Below are positions 7,841 through 16,996 of a DNA stretch of 64,000 nt, in pieces. This stretch comes from CAVTSA01 sp963790575 (GTDB lineage: Bacteria; Chloroflexota; Dormibacteria; Dormibacterales; Dormibacteraceae), in contig CAWBPD010000015.1 of the NCBI GenBank assembly GCA_963790575.1, positions 1 through 64,000 on the forward strand, given 5' to 3'. Both the position numbers and the translations under genes were made by a program. Positions within the stretch are counted from its first letter, which is position 1, and every line of letters begins with the position of its first letter. The notes beneath the pieces are model-generated. The model ran no database searches, was not told the DNA's origin, and was given only the letters and a program-made list of their open reading frames with translations.

Positions 7841-8782
7841 TTATCGGAAGACCGCGAGCGAGAGGTACGCCGACACGCCCCAATTCGGCTGGTCCACGAT
7901 CTGGCTGATCTTGAGATCGGCGGCCAGGCTGCAGAGGATGTAGGCGTCCTCCGGGGACAGGCCCTTCTCGCGGCCCAGCCAGGCGATCGCCTGGCGGACC
8001 GCATTCTTGGCGTCCGTCATCAGGTCCGGCCCGAGGGCGGTGAAGGCCTGGTACCCCCGCGCATCGGACGGTCTCTGGAGGGAACCGGGCGGCGTCGTGA
8101 ACTCGTACCGCCAGGGGCCCGGCGAGGCTCCCTTCACGACGTCGAAGCGGAGGCTGAACCGCATCGGGCACTCGATGCCGGTGACGCAGACCTCGCCGTC
8201 TCCCTGCGCGGCGTGACAGTCGCCGGCCGAGAACATCCCTCCCGGCAGGTAGACGGGCAGACGCAGCCGCGTCCCCGCGGTCAGGTGCCTGGTGTCGATA
8301 TTGCCGCCGCCCTTGGTGGGGGGCAGGATGTCGTGCCGGCCGGGCTCGTCGGTGGCGACGCCCATGGTGCCGCAGAAGGGCTGGATCGGGATCCGGATGT
8401 CGTCCCGCAGCGCGGTGGTGTCGCCCCCGGAGAGGTCGAAGTGGCGCAGGTACGGAGCCGTGAAGTCTTCCGCGAGCAGGCCCAGACCGGGCAGGATGCC
8501 GGCCCAACCCCACGCCAGCGGACGGAGCTCGAGGATCTCCACCTCCAGCGCGTCGCCGGGCTCGGTGCCGCGCACGTGCACGGGCCCGGCCAGCGGGTAG
8601 AGGCGATCGAAGTCGATGGAGGTGAGGATGGACGCCGGTGAGCCGGGCTGGATCTGGCCGTCCGAGACTTCCTGCGTCTCGAAATGAACGGTGTCGCCGG
8701 GGTCGATCTCGATCACGGGTGGCAGCGACGAGTCCCACTTGTAGTGGACTCGGCCGCGCTCGACGACATGTTCGGTTCCCAT
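7841..8782 (-). CDS. Acetamidase/formamidase family protein
   Basis: The 313-residue protein matches acetamidase/formamidase: an N-terminal beta-rich segment with IEIDPGDTVHFET, the central GGNIDTRHL, LPGGMFSAGDCHAAQGDGEV (metal and active-site region) and a C-terminal PEDAYILCSLAADLKISQIV segment. These zinc enzymes release ammonia from short amides such as formamide. The ATG at 8782 has an excellent GGAGGAGGAAGG site upstream, so it is chosen over an in-frame start 11 codons earlier. An amide-degrading role fits the nitrogen-scavenging genes elsewhere in the window. Confidence 0.9.
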   Translation of the reverse strand: MGTEHVVERGRVHYKWDSSLPPVIEIDPGDTVHFETQEVSDGQIQPGSPASILTSIDFDRLYPLAGPVHVRGTEPGDALEVEILELRPLAWGWAGILPGLGLLAEDFTAPYLRHFDLSGGDTTALRDDIRIPIQPFCGTMGVATDEPGRHDILPPTKGGGNIDTRHLTAGTRLRLPVYLPGGMFSAGDCHAAQGDGEVCVTGIECPMRFSLRFDVVKGASPGPWRYEFTTPPGSLQRPSDARGYQAFTALGPDLMTDAKNAVRQAIAWLGREKGLSPEDAYILCSLAADLKISQIVDQPNWGVSAYLSLAVFR

Positions 8783-8954
8783 CGTGCCCTTCCTCCTCCA
8801 GCGGGGATCGGTCACCGCGCCACCGGCGAGCCCGGTCGCGGCCTGCGCCGAAGGCTAATCGCCCGCCAGGCCGCCGTCAATCAGCGGGCGATCCACTGCG
8901 TCCTCACGCGCCGGCCCCCGATCCCGCCTACGATCCGAAGCAGCGTTGAGCACC

Positions 8955-11900
8955 ATGTCTCCGGCCTCGGCGAGCCTGCTCCATCCGGCCGTCCGCACCT
9001 GGTTCGAGAGGCGCTTTCCCGAGGGACCGACGCTGCCCCAGGCTCGCGGCTGGGCTGAGGTCGCGGCCGGCCGGCACACTCTCGTCGCGGCCCCTACCGG
9101 ATCCGGCAAGACCCTGGCCGCCTTTCTGGTCTGCATCGACCGCCTCTACCGCCGCCAGGAGGCCGGCGGCGACGCCTCGGAGGGGCCGGAGGTGGTCTAC
9201 GTCTCACCGCTGAAGGCGCTCGCCGTGGACATCCACCAGAACCTCGACGCTCCCCTCCGCGAGATCGCCGAGGTCGCCCAGGAGCTGGGTCTGGAGGCGC
9301 CGCCGATCCGCGTCGCGGTGAGGACGGGGGACACCGCCGCGCCCGACCGGGCGGCGATGCTCCGCCGCCCGCCGGACATCCTCGTCACCACCCCGGAGTC
9401 GCTCTACCTGTTGGTCACGGCAGAGCGTTCGCGGGCGATGCTGGCCCGCGTTCGGACGGTGATCGTCGACGAGATCCATGCCGTGGCCGGCAACAAGCGC
9501 GGGTCCCACCTGGCGCTGACCCTGGAGCGGCTGCAGCACGTCGCCGAGACGGCGCCCCAGCGGATCGGTCTCTCGGCCACACAGCGACCGATCGAGGCCA
9601 TGGCCCGGCTGCTGGTGGGCGCCGGTCCTGACCGCTCCCATCCGAATGGGTCTCCGCGCTGCGCCATCGTCGACGTCGGTCACGGTCGGTCGCTCGACCT
9701 GGCCCTCGAGGTGCCCGACGACGAGCTGGCAGCGGTCGCCTCCCATGAGCAGATCGCCGAGATCCTGGACCGGATCGCCGGGCATGTCGGCGCCCATCGC
9801 ACCACTCTGATCTTCGTCAACACCAGGAACCTGGCCGAGCGGTTCGCCCACCAGCTGGGGGAGCGGCTGGGATCGGACCAGGTCGCCGCTCATCACGGCA
9901 GCCTCTCGAGGGAGCGCCGCCAGCGGGTGGAATCGCGCCTGCGCGCCGGCGACCTCCGTGCGCTGGTCGCCACGGCGTCCCTCGAGCTCGGGATCGATGT
10001 CGGGCCGGTGGAGCTGGTGTGTCAGATCGGGTCGCCGCGCAGCCTCGCCACCTTTCTCCAACGCGTCGGCCGCTCCAACCACACGCGCTTTGGGACGCCT
10101 CGCGGCATCCTCTACCCGACCAGCCGGGACGAGCTGGTGGAGTGCGCGGCGCTGCTCCGAGGTACGCGTCTCGGCCGTCTGGACGCGATCGTTCAGCCGT
10201 CCGCGCCGATCGACATCGTGGCCCAGCAGATGGTGGCCGAGTGCGCCGCCGAGGAGTGGTCGGAGGACGCGCTCTTCGACCTGATCCGGCGGGCGGCGCC
10301 GTTCGAGGGGCTCTCCCGGCAAGCGTTCGACGAGGTGGTGGACCTGGTCTCGGACGGCATCGTCACCGGCCGCGGCCGGCGGGCTGCCTACCTCCACCAC
10401 GACGGCGTCAACGGCCGCCTCCGGGCGCGCCGCGGCGCCCGATTGGCCGCGCTGACCTCGGGCGGCGCCATCCCCGAGCAGGGGGACTTCCGGGTGGTGG
10501 CGGAGCCCGACGACACCTTCGTGGGCACCGTCAACGAGGACTGGGCCATCGAGAGCCAGGCGGGCGACGTGTTCCTGCTTGGCACCACCTCCTGGCGCAT
10601 CCGCCGGGTGGAGCCGGGGACGGTCCGGGTGGTGGACGCCCAGGGCGCGCCCCCCTCCGTGCCCTTCTGGCTGGGCGAGGCGCCGGGACGCACCGAGGAG
10701 CTCTCCGACGAGGTCTCCGAGCTGCGCAGCCGGCTGGGCGAGCGGCTGGCACGAGGAGACGACCGGGGGGCTCGCGAGTGGCTCCAGGCCGAGTGCGGCA
10801 TCGACGCCGCCGCCGCCGATCAGATCGTCCGCTATCTGGGCGCGGCCCTGAGCCAGCTCGGCGTCCTCCCCACCAAGCAGACGCTGGTCCTGGAGCGGTT
10901 TTTCGACGATGCCGGCGCGATGCAGCTGGTCGGCCACTCACCCTTTGGCGCCCGCTTGAACCGCGGGTTGGGGCTGGCACTGCGCAAGCGGTTCTGCGTC
11001 ACCTTCGATTTCGAGCTGCAGGCCGCGGCCAGCGACGACGCGATTCTGCTTTCGCTCAGTCTTCGCCACAGCTTCCCGCTCGAGGAGGTGCCGCGGTTTC
11101 TGGCCTCCCGGACGGTGGAGGACGTCCTCCGCCAGGCGGTGCTCAACGCGCCCATGTTCCCGGCCCGCTGGCGCTGGAACCTGAACCGTGCGCTGGCCGT
11201 GCTCCGGATGCGGGGCGGACGCAAGAACCCACCGGCCATCCAGCGGATGGAGGCGGACGACCTGATGGCGTCGGTCTTCCCCGAGCTGGCGGCCTGCCAG
11301 GAGAACATCGCGCCCGGGCCGCTCGACATCCCCGACCACCCGCTGGTCCACCAGACGCTGGAGGACTGCCTGCGGGAGGCGTGTGACGTGGATGGCCTGC
11401 GGGAGCTCCTGGCCCGGATCGAATCCGGCGAGGTGCAGGTGGTCGCGCGCGACACCGTGGAACCCTCGGTGCTGGCCCACGAGATCCTGAACGGCAGGCC
11501 CTTCACGTTCCTCGACGATGCGCCCCTGGAGGAGCGGCGCAGCCGCGCGGTGCAGCTCAGGCGCGGCCTCCCGGTGGAGCCGCACGAGCTGGGGCGGCTG
11601 GATCCGGAGGCGATTCAGCAGGTCCGGGACGAGGTGCAGCCGGACCCCCGCGACCCGGATGAGCTTCACGACCTCCTGATGACGGTCACCGGCCTGCGGC
11701 CCAACCCCGGGTTGCGGCCCTGGTTCGAGGAACTGGTGGAAGAGCGGCGGGCGGTCACCCTCCGCGCCCCGGGGCTGGAGCTGTGGGGCACGACCGAGCG
11801 GCGGCCGGCGCTGGAGATTCTCTTTCCGGAGGCCACGCTCGAGCCGGATCTCCACTCCGAGGTGGCTCCGCTGCCGCTGGATCGGGAGGCGGCCGCCGCC

Positions 11901-13190
11901 GGGATGCTGCGCGGCCATCTCGACTACCGGGGACCCTCGACCCTGGTCGACCTGGTCGAGGCGACCGGCTTGCCGGAGGTCGACGTGCGCATCGCGCTGG
12001 CCCGCCTCGAGACCGAGGGCTTCTGCTTCCGGGGCCACTTCACGTTGCCGGATGGCCCCGAGGAGTTCTGCGCCCGGCGCCTTTTGAGCCGCATCCACAA
12101 GTACACCCAGGGCCGGCGGCGGCGCGAGATCGAGCCGGTCACGGCCCGCGACTTCATGCGCTTTCTCCTCCGCTGGCAGCACGTGGTGGCGGGCACCAAG
12201 CGCGAGGGCCGGGCCGGGGTGCTGGCCGTGATCGAGCAGCTGCAGGGCTTCGAGCTCGCGGCCGGCGCCTGGGAGTGGGACGTGCTCGCCACCCGGGTCC
12301 ACGGGTACCGGCCGGAGTGGCTGGACGAGCTCTGCCTGACCGGCGATGTCAGCTGGGGGCGGCCCTCGATTCGCTCCGACGGCGTCGAGGACACAGCGCG
12401 GCGGAGCGGGATGACGCCCTCACGGGCGACCCCGATCACGTTTGCCGTCCGGGACGACCTGCCCTGGCTGCTGCAGGCGGCGCGGGGGACGCGAACGCCG
12501 TCCGAGCCGGGGCCGGGCCGGACCGGCGACGTCCTTCAGGCCCTGCGCGACCACGGAGCGTTGTTCACCTCCGATCTGATCACACTGACCCACCGGCTGC
12601 CGGGTGAGGTGGCGGAGGCGCTCTGGGAGGCGGTCGCCCGGGGATTGGTCACCTCCGATGGGTTCGACGCGGTGCGCACGCTCTTGCACCGCCGGACGCT
12701 CCCCCAGCCCGCCTACCGCCGCCTGCGCACCGCCGGGACCCGGGCCGCGGTACGGGCCGCCGGGCGCTGGAGCCTGATCCCGGCCGCCGCCGCCACCGAG
12801 GACGCCGACGAGCTGGCCGAGGCGGTGGCCGAGCAGTTGCTGGCGCGCTGGGGGGTGGTCTTCCACGACCTGCTGGTCCGGGAGACCTTCACCGTGCCCT
12901 GGCGCGAGGTGCTGTGGGCGCTGCGGCGCATGGAAGCCCGGGGCACGATCCGCGGTGGAAGGTTCGTCAGCGGCTTCACCGGCGAGCAGTACGCGCTGCC
13001 GGAGGCCCTGGAGACGCTGCGCAAGGTGCGCAAGGAGGGACTGAGCGGCCAGACGGTGTACCTCTCCGGCGCCGACCCGCTGAACCTGGTGGGCGTGGTG
13101 GTGCCGGGAGCCCGCGTGCCGGCACTGGCGACGAACCAGCTCACCCTGGTCGACGGCGTTCCCGCCGACGCCATGGCCGCGCCCGCCTGA
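8955..13190 (+). CDS. lhr: Large ATP-dependent DEAD/H-box helicase, Lhr family
   Basis: The 1411-residue superfamily 2 helicase has Walker A (APTGSGKT, about residues 46-53), DEIH box (about 171-174, followed by AVAGNKRGSH, a typical Lhr feature), motif III GLSATQRP (about 203), and motif VI QRVGRSNH in the second RecA domain. The long C-terminal half contains the winged-helix and Lhr-specific domains ending near KEGLSGQTVYLSGADPLN. Lhr is a 3'-5' DNA/RNA helicase linked to DNA repair and is common in actinobacteria. An in-frame TTG lies 9 nt upstream of the chosen ATG. The gene stands alone. Confidence 0.93.
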   Translation: MSPASASLLHPAVRTWFERRFPEGPTLPQARGWAEVAAGRHTLVAAPTGSGKTLAAFLVCIDRLYRRQEAGGDASEGPEVVYVSPLKALAVDIHQNLDAPLREIAEVAQELGLEAPPIRVAVRTGDTAAPDRAAMLRRPPDILVTTPESLYLLVTAERSRAMLARVRTVIVDEIHAVAGNKRGSHLALTLERLQHVAETAPQRIGLSATQRPIEAMARLLVGAGPDRSHPNGSPRCAIVDVGHGRSLDLALEVPDDELAAVASHEQIAEILDRIAGHVGAHRTTLIFVNTRNLAERFAHQLGERLGSDQVAAHHGSLSRERRQRVESRLRAGDLRALVATASLELGIDVGPVELVCQIGSPRSLATFLQRVGRSNHTRFGTPRGILYPTSRDELVECAALLRGTRLGRLDAIVQPSAPIDIVAQQMVAECAAEEWSEDALFDLIRRAAPFEGLSRQAFDEVVDLVSDGIVTGRGRRAAYLHHDGVNGRLRARRGARLAALTSGGAIPEQGDFRVVAEPDDTFVGTVNEDWAIESQAGDVFLLGTTSWRIRRVEPGTVRVVDAQGAPPSVPFWLGEAPGRTEELSDEVSELRSRLGERLARGDDRGAREWLQAECGIDAAAADQIVRYLGAALSQLGVLPTKQTLVLERFFDDAGAMQLVGHSPFGARLNRGLGLALRKRFCVTFDFELQAAASDDAILLSLSLRHSFPLEEVPRFLASRTVEDVLRQAVLNAPMFPARWRWNLNRALAVLRMRGGRKNPPAIQRMEADDLMASVFPELAACQENIAPGPLDIPDHPLVHQTLEDCLREACDVDGLRELLARIESGEVQVVARDTVEPSVLAHEILNGRPFTFLDDAPLEERRSRAVQLRRGLPVEPHELGRLDPEAIQQVRDEVQPDPRDPDELHDLLMTVTGLRPNPGLRPWFEELVEERRAVTLRAPGLELWGTTERRPALEILFPEATLEPDLHSEVAPLPLDREAAAAGMLRGHLDYRGPSTLVDLVEATGLPEVDVRIALARLETEGFCFRGHFTLPDGPEEFCARRLLSRIHKYTQGRRRREIEPVTARDFMRFLLRWQHVVAGTKREGRAGVLAVIEQLQGFELAAGAWEWDVLATRVHGYRPEWLDELCLTGDVSWGRPSIRSDGVEDTARRSGMTPSRATPITFAVRDDLPWLLQAARGTRTPSEPGPGRTGDVLQALRDHGALFTSDLITLTHRLPGEVAEALWEAVARGLVTSDGFDAVRTLLHRRTLPQPAYRRLRTAGTRAAVRAAGRWSLIPAAAATEDADELAEAVAEQLLARWGVVFHDLLVRETFTVPWREVLWALRRMEARGTIRGGRFVSGFTGEQYALPEALETLRKVRKEGLSGQTVYLSGADPLNLVGVVVPGARVPALATNQLTLVDGVPADAMAAPA

Positions 13191-13286
13191 CCCCGGGGTT
13201 GCGCTCCGGCCGCGGGTCTGGCGCGCAGGACGCCGAGCGGGCGCACAACATGGTGGGATGGGCACTCCACCACGGAGGCACGGGTC

Positions 13287-13547
13287 GTGACCGCGCAAGC
13301 CGGCATGATCGGTCAGATCTTCCTGGCCGGTGCGGTGGCCATCGCTGTCCTGCAGATCGGATTGGTCTGGGCGCTGGCGCGCAGGGCGGGGAGGCGCCGC
13401 CCGACCGGGCCGGTGGCGGCTTCGGGGGACGTGGCGATGGAGATGCTGGAGAACGAGATCGACCAGCTGCGGGGTGAGCTGTACCGGCTGCGCCGGGAAC
13501 GGGACTGGTTGCGCAAGGAGTGCGAGCGGCTGGCCCGCGGAGAGTGA
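13287..13547 (+). CDS. Small membrane-anchored coiled-coil protein
   Basis: The 86-residue protein has an N-terminal membrane helix (about residues 8-30) followed by a basic patch and a C-terminal amphipathic coiled coil (MEMLENEIDQLRGELYRLRR, about residues 50-84). The layout suggests a bitopic protein with a cytoplasmic coiled coil, as in some divisome or adaptor proteins. The GTG start has GGAGG 8 nt upstream. No specific family is recognised. Confidence 0.65.
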   Translation: MTAQAGMIGQIFLAGAVAIAVLQIGLVWALARRAGRRRPTGPVAASGDVAMEMLENEIDQLRGELYRLRRERDWLRKECERLARGE

Positions 13548-13562
13548 GTGGCCGGGTATCCC

Positions 13563-13646
13563 CGCGCCAGGAAGGGCCCGTTGGTGCACCAGTGGGGGTC
13601 ATCCCGCGCCAGGAAGGGCCCGTTGGTGCACCAGTGGGGGTCATCC
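13563..13646. repeat. GGTGCACC repeat pair, family 2 (42-bp tandem)
   Basis: A 42-bp unit beginning CGCGCCAGGAAGGGCCCG and containing TTGGTGCACCA is repeated twice with no visible differences (13563-13604 and 13605-13646). It lies between two convergent genes, so it sits at the 3' end of both transcripts. No T-run follows, so it is not a textbook terminator. Confidence 0.9.
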
Positions 13647-13667
13647 CGCGGCCCACTCGCGCGGGGG

Positions 13668-14192
13668 TCAGCCTTCGGGCAGGCGCATCGCCAGCCGGCT
13701 GGTCACGATCCCGGTGTTGAGGCCGATCGTCCGCAGCCCTCCGAAGAAGCGGGCGTGCTCGATCTTGCAGCAGCGGTCCATGACCACCTCCAGGCCCGCA
13801 CGTTGCGCGAGCTCAGCCGCCTCCTCATTGATCACGCCCAGCTGCATCCAGAGCACCCGGGCGCCGATCTCGATCGCCTGGCGGGCGATCTCAGGCACCT
13901 CGGCGGAGGGCCGGAACACGTCCACGATCTCGATCGGGCGGGGATGCTCGGCCGCCGCCTCGCGCAGGTCGCGGTACACGCGCCGGCCCAGGATCTCCTG
14001 ACGGCCGGCGGCCGACGGATTGACCGGCACCACGTCGTAGCCGTTGGCGTCCAGGTAGACACCCGCGAACGAGCTGGCGTTGTAGAAGTTGGAGGACAAC
14101 CCGACCATCGCGATCGTGCGGTAGTTGGTCAGGATGCGGTAGCGGTCCCAGGCGGTGAGACCGAACTGGTTGCGTTCTCCGACGGCGGTCAT
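13668..14192 (-). CDS. CoA-binding-domain protein (YccU-like)
   Basis: The 174-residue protein is a single Rossmann-like CoA-binding domain: TIAMVGLSSNFYNASSF near residue 26, the DVVPVNPSAAG loop, and VLWMQLGVINEEAAELA in the C-terminal half. Homologues are widespread, often listed as YccU-like, and are frequently encoded next to O-acetylhomoserine sulfhydrylase genes, as here. A role in binding an acyl-CoA or related nucleotide is likely; no enzymatic activity is predicted. It starts 10 nt after the metY stop and is probably in its operon. Confidence 0.85.
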   Translation of the reverse strand: MTAVGERNQFGLTAWDRYRILTNYRTIAMVGLSSNFYNASSFAGVYLDANGYDVVPVNPSAAGRQEILGRRVYRDLREAAAEHPRPIEIVDVFRPSAEVPEIARQAIEIGARVLWMQLGVINEEAAELAQRAGLEVVMDRCCKIEHARFFGGLRTIGLNTGIVTSRLAMRLPEG

Positions 14193-14202
14193 GGCAGCCC
14201 CC

Positions 14203-15579
14203 TCATCCCTGGTACGGCGCCCCGAACGCCTTCGACAGCACTGAGTGGCCGAGCCCGTCCCGCCGGGCGTCGACCGGCTCCGCCCGGTCCTTGCGCTGAG
14301 ACGCGGCCAGCGCCTGGCCGAGATCCCACACGATGTCGTCGACGTCCTCGATCCCGATCGAGATCCGAATCAGCTCCGGTCCCACACCCGACGCCCGCAA
14401 CTCATCGTCGGTCATTTGGTTGTGGGTGGTGGAGGCGGGGTGGATGCAGAGGGACTTCACGTCCCCCAGGTTGGCGACGTGGCTGAACAACTGCACTGAG
14501 TCCACGAAGCGCTTGCCCGCCTCGCGACCGCCCTCGATCCCGAACGTGAAGACCGGCGCCACGCCCTTCGGCATGTACTTGCGGGCGAGGTCGTGGAACC
14601 GGTTGGAGGGCAGGCCGGGGTAGTTGACGTAGCGGACGGCCGGATGCGCCTCCAGGAACTCCGCCACCCGGTTCGCGTTCTCGACGTGCCTCTGCATGCG
14701 AACGTGCAGGGTCTCCAGGCCCTGCAGCAGGACCCAGGCGCTGAACGGAGCCATCGTCGGTCCATAGTCGCGCAGCATCTCGGCCCGGCACTTCATGAGC
14801 CAGCCGAAGTCGCCGAAGTACTCGAAGAACCGCAGGTTGTGGTAGGCCTTGGACGGCTCCGTCATCCCCGGGAACCGCCCGTTGTTCCACGGGAACCGCC
14901 CGCCGTCGACGATGACGCCGGCGATGGTGGTGCCGTGTCCACAGAGCCATTTGGTGGCCGAGTGGACAACGATGTCCGCGCCCCAGTCCAGCGGGCGGCA
15001 CAAATACGGGGACGGGAAGGTGTTGTCGACCACCAGCGGCACCCCGGCCTCGTGCGCGACCGTCGCCAGCGCCTGGATGTCGATCACCTCACAGGTGGGG
15101 TTGCCGACCGTCTCGGCGAACAGACACTTGGTGTTGTCGCGGATCGCCGCCCGCCACGCCTCGAGGTCGGTCCCGTCGACGAAGGTGACGTCGATGCCCA
15201 TCTTGCGGAAGGTCACGTCGAACTGCGTGTACGTCCCCCCGTAGAGGTTGCGGGCGGCGACGAAGTGGTCCCCGGCCTCCATCAGCGTAAACAGGGCCAG
15301 ATGCTGGGCCGACTGCCCGGACGCGGTCGCGATCGCCCCGATCCCGTTCTCGAGTGCCGCGATCCGCTCCTCGAACACCGCCGTGGTCGGGTTCATGATG
15401 CGCGAGTAGATGTTCCCGAACCGCTGCAGCGCGAACAGGTTGGCCGCCTGGTCCGAATCCTCGAACACGAACGCGCCCGTTTGATAAAGGGGCACGGCCC
15501 GCGACCCCGTGACCGGATCCGGCCGCTGCCCGGCGTGCACCGCCAGGGTGTCGAACCCGAACCTTTTCTCACCCGACAT
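14203..15579 (-). CDS. metY: O-acetylhomoserine sulfhydrylase (aminocarboxypropyltransferase)
   Basis: The 458-residue PLP enzyme matches MetY: GFDTLAVHAGQ near the N-terminus, the IYSRIMNPT substrate segment, the PLP-binding lysine K210 in HSATKWLCGHG, and the late SIGIEDVDDIVWDL motif. It makes homocysteine from O-acetylhomoserine and sulfide, the direct route to methionine. The length and ETVGNPTCEV and NTFPSPYLCRPL segments fit MetY better than cystathionine gamma-synthase. No metX gene is in the window. The ATG at 15579 is used because homology begins there. Confidence 0.93.
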   Translation of the reverse strand: MSGEKRFGFDTLAVHAGQRPDPVTGSRAVPLYQTGAFVFEDSDQAANLFALQRFGNIYSRIMNPTTAVFEERIAALENGIGAIATASGQSAQHLALFTLMEAGDHFVAARNLYGGTYTQFDVTFRKMGIDVTFVDGTDLEAWRAAIRDNTKCLFAETVGNPTCEVIDIQALATVAHEAGVPLVVDNTFPSPYLCRPLDWGADIVVHSATKWLCGHGTTIAGVIVDGGRFPWNNGRFPGMTEPSKAYHNLRFFEYFGDFGWLMKCRAEMLRDYGPTMAPFSAWVLLQGLETLHVRMQRHVENANRVAEFLEAHPAVRYVNYPGLPSNRFHDLARKYMPKGVAPVFTFGIEGGREAGKRFVDSVQLFSHVANLGDVKSLCIHPASTTHNQMTDDELRASGVGPELIRISIGIEDVDDIVWDLGQALAASQRKDRAEPVDARRDGLGHSVLSKAFGAPYQG

Positions 15580-15625
15580 GAACCGGAGTCTATGCGAGGC
15601 GCGCCGAATAAGGTGAGGCTGCGAT

Positions 15626-16261
15626 ATGCGCGTCGACTGCCAGGTGCACACGATCTACTCGGGTGACGCCACCACGACCCTGGACCAGCTGGCGGCCCGG
15701 ATCCGCGAGGTGTCGCTGGACGCCGTGTGCATCACCGATCACCACACCGTCGATGGCGCCCTGGCCGCACTGGAGCGGGACCTGGGCGCCAGGGTCATCG
15801 TCGGCGAGGAGGTGCGTACGCCGGCGGGGGAGATCATCGGCCTGTTCCTCACCGAGCGTGTGCCGTACGTCTTGCCGCTCCTGGAGGCGGCGTCCCGGAT
15901 CCGGGCCCAGGGGGGAATCGTCTACGCGCCGCACCCTTGCGATCGGCTGCGCACCGGGATCGGAGAGACGGGGCTGATGAGGCTCGCCGAGGCAGGCCTG
16001 CTCGACGTGGTCGAGGTTTTCAATTCCAAGGTGCGGCACGGCGAGGACAACGCCGCGGCGGCGGAGACGGCGCGACGCTTGGGCGTGCCCGGCGGCGCCG
16101 GGTCCGACGCCCACGATCCCGAGGGTATCGGCGCCGCGTACGTCGAGATGCCGGACTTCACTGGGCCCGGCGACTTCCTCGAGCGCGTCCGCGAAGGGCG
16201 GATCGTGGGCGCCTTCCGGGAGCATGCGCTCAGGTACGCGCCGCGCCGTCCGGCCCCGTGA
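15626..16261 (+). CDS. PHP-domain metal-dependent phosphoesterase
   Basis: The 211-residue protein is a single PHP domain. Visible metal-site motifs are VDCQVHTIYSGD (residues 3-14), ITDHHT (about 36-41), the glutamate in VGEEVRTP, YAPHPCDRLR (about 98-107) and GSDAHD near residue 160. This is the trinuclear pattern of histidinol-phosphatase-like or RNase AM/YciV-type phosphoesterases. It is divergent from metY (46 bp between starts). The exact substrate is unknown. Confidence 0.85.
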   Translation: MRVDCQVHTIYSGDATTTLDQLAARIREVSLDAVCITDHHTVDGALAALERDLGARVIVGEEVRTPAGEIIGLFLTERVPYVLPLLEAASRIRAQGGIVYAPHPCDRLRTGIGETGLMRLAEAGLLDVVEVFNSKVRHGEDNAAAAETARRLGVPGGAGSDAHDPEGIGAAYVEMPDFTGPGDFLERVREGRIVGAFREHALRYAPRRPAP

Positions 16262-16392
16262 TGTCTGAAGCTCTTAGCCGGCACCCCGCGGAAGCCTGGG
16301 GATTTCCCGGATGCGCGACAGCCAACGACTCCTTACCCTGTCCGGTGGTGAGTGCCGGCTTGCTGTCGGCCGGCAATTGAGGAGGACAACTC

Positions 16393-16785
16393 ATGGCCGA
16401 GCATCCGAACGTCGCCCGCATCAAGGAGGGGTACGCCGCCTTCGCCAGGGGTGACTTCACCGCGCTCAACGACCTGCTCGCCGAGGACGTGGTATGGCAC
16501 GTCCCGGGGCGGAACCAGCTGACTGGTGACTACAAAGGCCGGGATGCCGTGTACGGGTTCTTCGGCAAGCTCATGGAAGTCACGGAGGGCGCCTTTCGCA
16601 TTGACCTCCATGCGGTCTTCGCCGACGACGAGCACGGCGTCGTGCTGGGCATCGACACCTATGGTCGCGGCGGCCGAAGCACCAATGTCAACGAGGCGCA
16701 TGTGACGCATTTGCGCGACGGCAAGGTCGTGGAGTTCTGGGTCGCCTCCACCGACCAGCACGCGGTGGACGAACTCATCGGCTGA
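16393..16785 (+). CDS. SnoaL-like / NTF2-fold protein
   Basis: The 130-residue protein has the cone-shaped NTF2-like pattern: helix YAAFARGDFTALNDLLAEDV, a VWHVPGRNQLTG strand, the KGRDAVYGFFGKLME helix and a final THLRDGKVVEFWVASTDQHAVDEL. Such proteins include ketosteroid-isomerase-like enzymes and binding proteins. No catalytic residue can be assigned. A perfect GAGGAGG site lies 8 nt before the ATG. Confidence 0.85.
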   Translation: MAEHPNVARIKEGYAAFARGDFTALNDLLAEDVVWHVPGRNQLTGDYKGRDAVYGFFGKLMEVTEGAFRIDLHAVFADDEHGVVLGIDTYGRGGRSTNVNEAHVTHLRDGKVVEFWVASTDQHAVDELIG

Positions 16786-16814
16786 CCCGTAGCGGGGCCC
16801 CACTGCCACCCGGT

Positions 16815-16898
16815 AGACCCCTGACTGCCGGCACTCGGGCCTCGCCGGGCGTGCGCAGACCCCTGACTGCCGGCACTCGGGCCTCGCCGGGCGTGCGC
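16815..16898. repeat. TGCCGGCACTCGGG repeat pair, family 3 (42-bp tandem)
   Basis: Two identical 42-bp units (16815-16856, 16857-16898) each contain CTGCCGGCACTCGGGCC with the self-complementary core TGCCGGCA. They lie between convergent genes. Related copies occur at 24466, 35669 and 41201. Confidence 0.9.
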
Positions 16899-16996
16899 CC
16901 CTGCCGCTGCTTCAGGTCGGCACCGGCGCAGAAGGCGCGGTCGCCGGCCCCGGTCAGGATCGCGACCACGTTCGCCTCCCTGCCTTCACGCTCAAT
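16899..16996 (-). pseudogene. Fragment of enoyl-CoA hydratase/isomerase gene
   Basis: The reverse strand encodes about 30 residues (IEREGREANVVAILTGAGDR, then AFCAGADLKQRQG) that match the oxyanion-hole core of the crotonase family. The frame has no N-terminal half, and after QRQG it runs directly into the family 3 repeat. The upstream side overlaps the stop of the acyl-CoA dehydrogenase gene. This is a gene relic rather than a working enzyme. Its presence directly downstream of an acyl-CoA dehydrogenase suggests that the operon once encoded a hydratase as the next beta-oxidation step. Confidence 0.7.

Noticed and set aside
13563..13646. CRISPR array
   Set aside because: Two direct units without spacers, and no cas genes in the window. 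The same holds for the pair at 16815.
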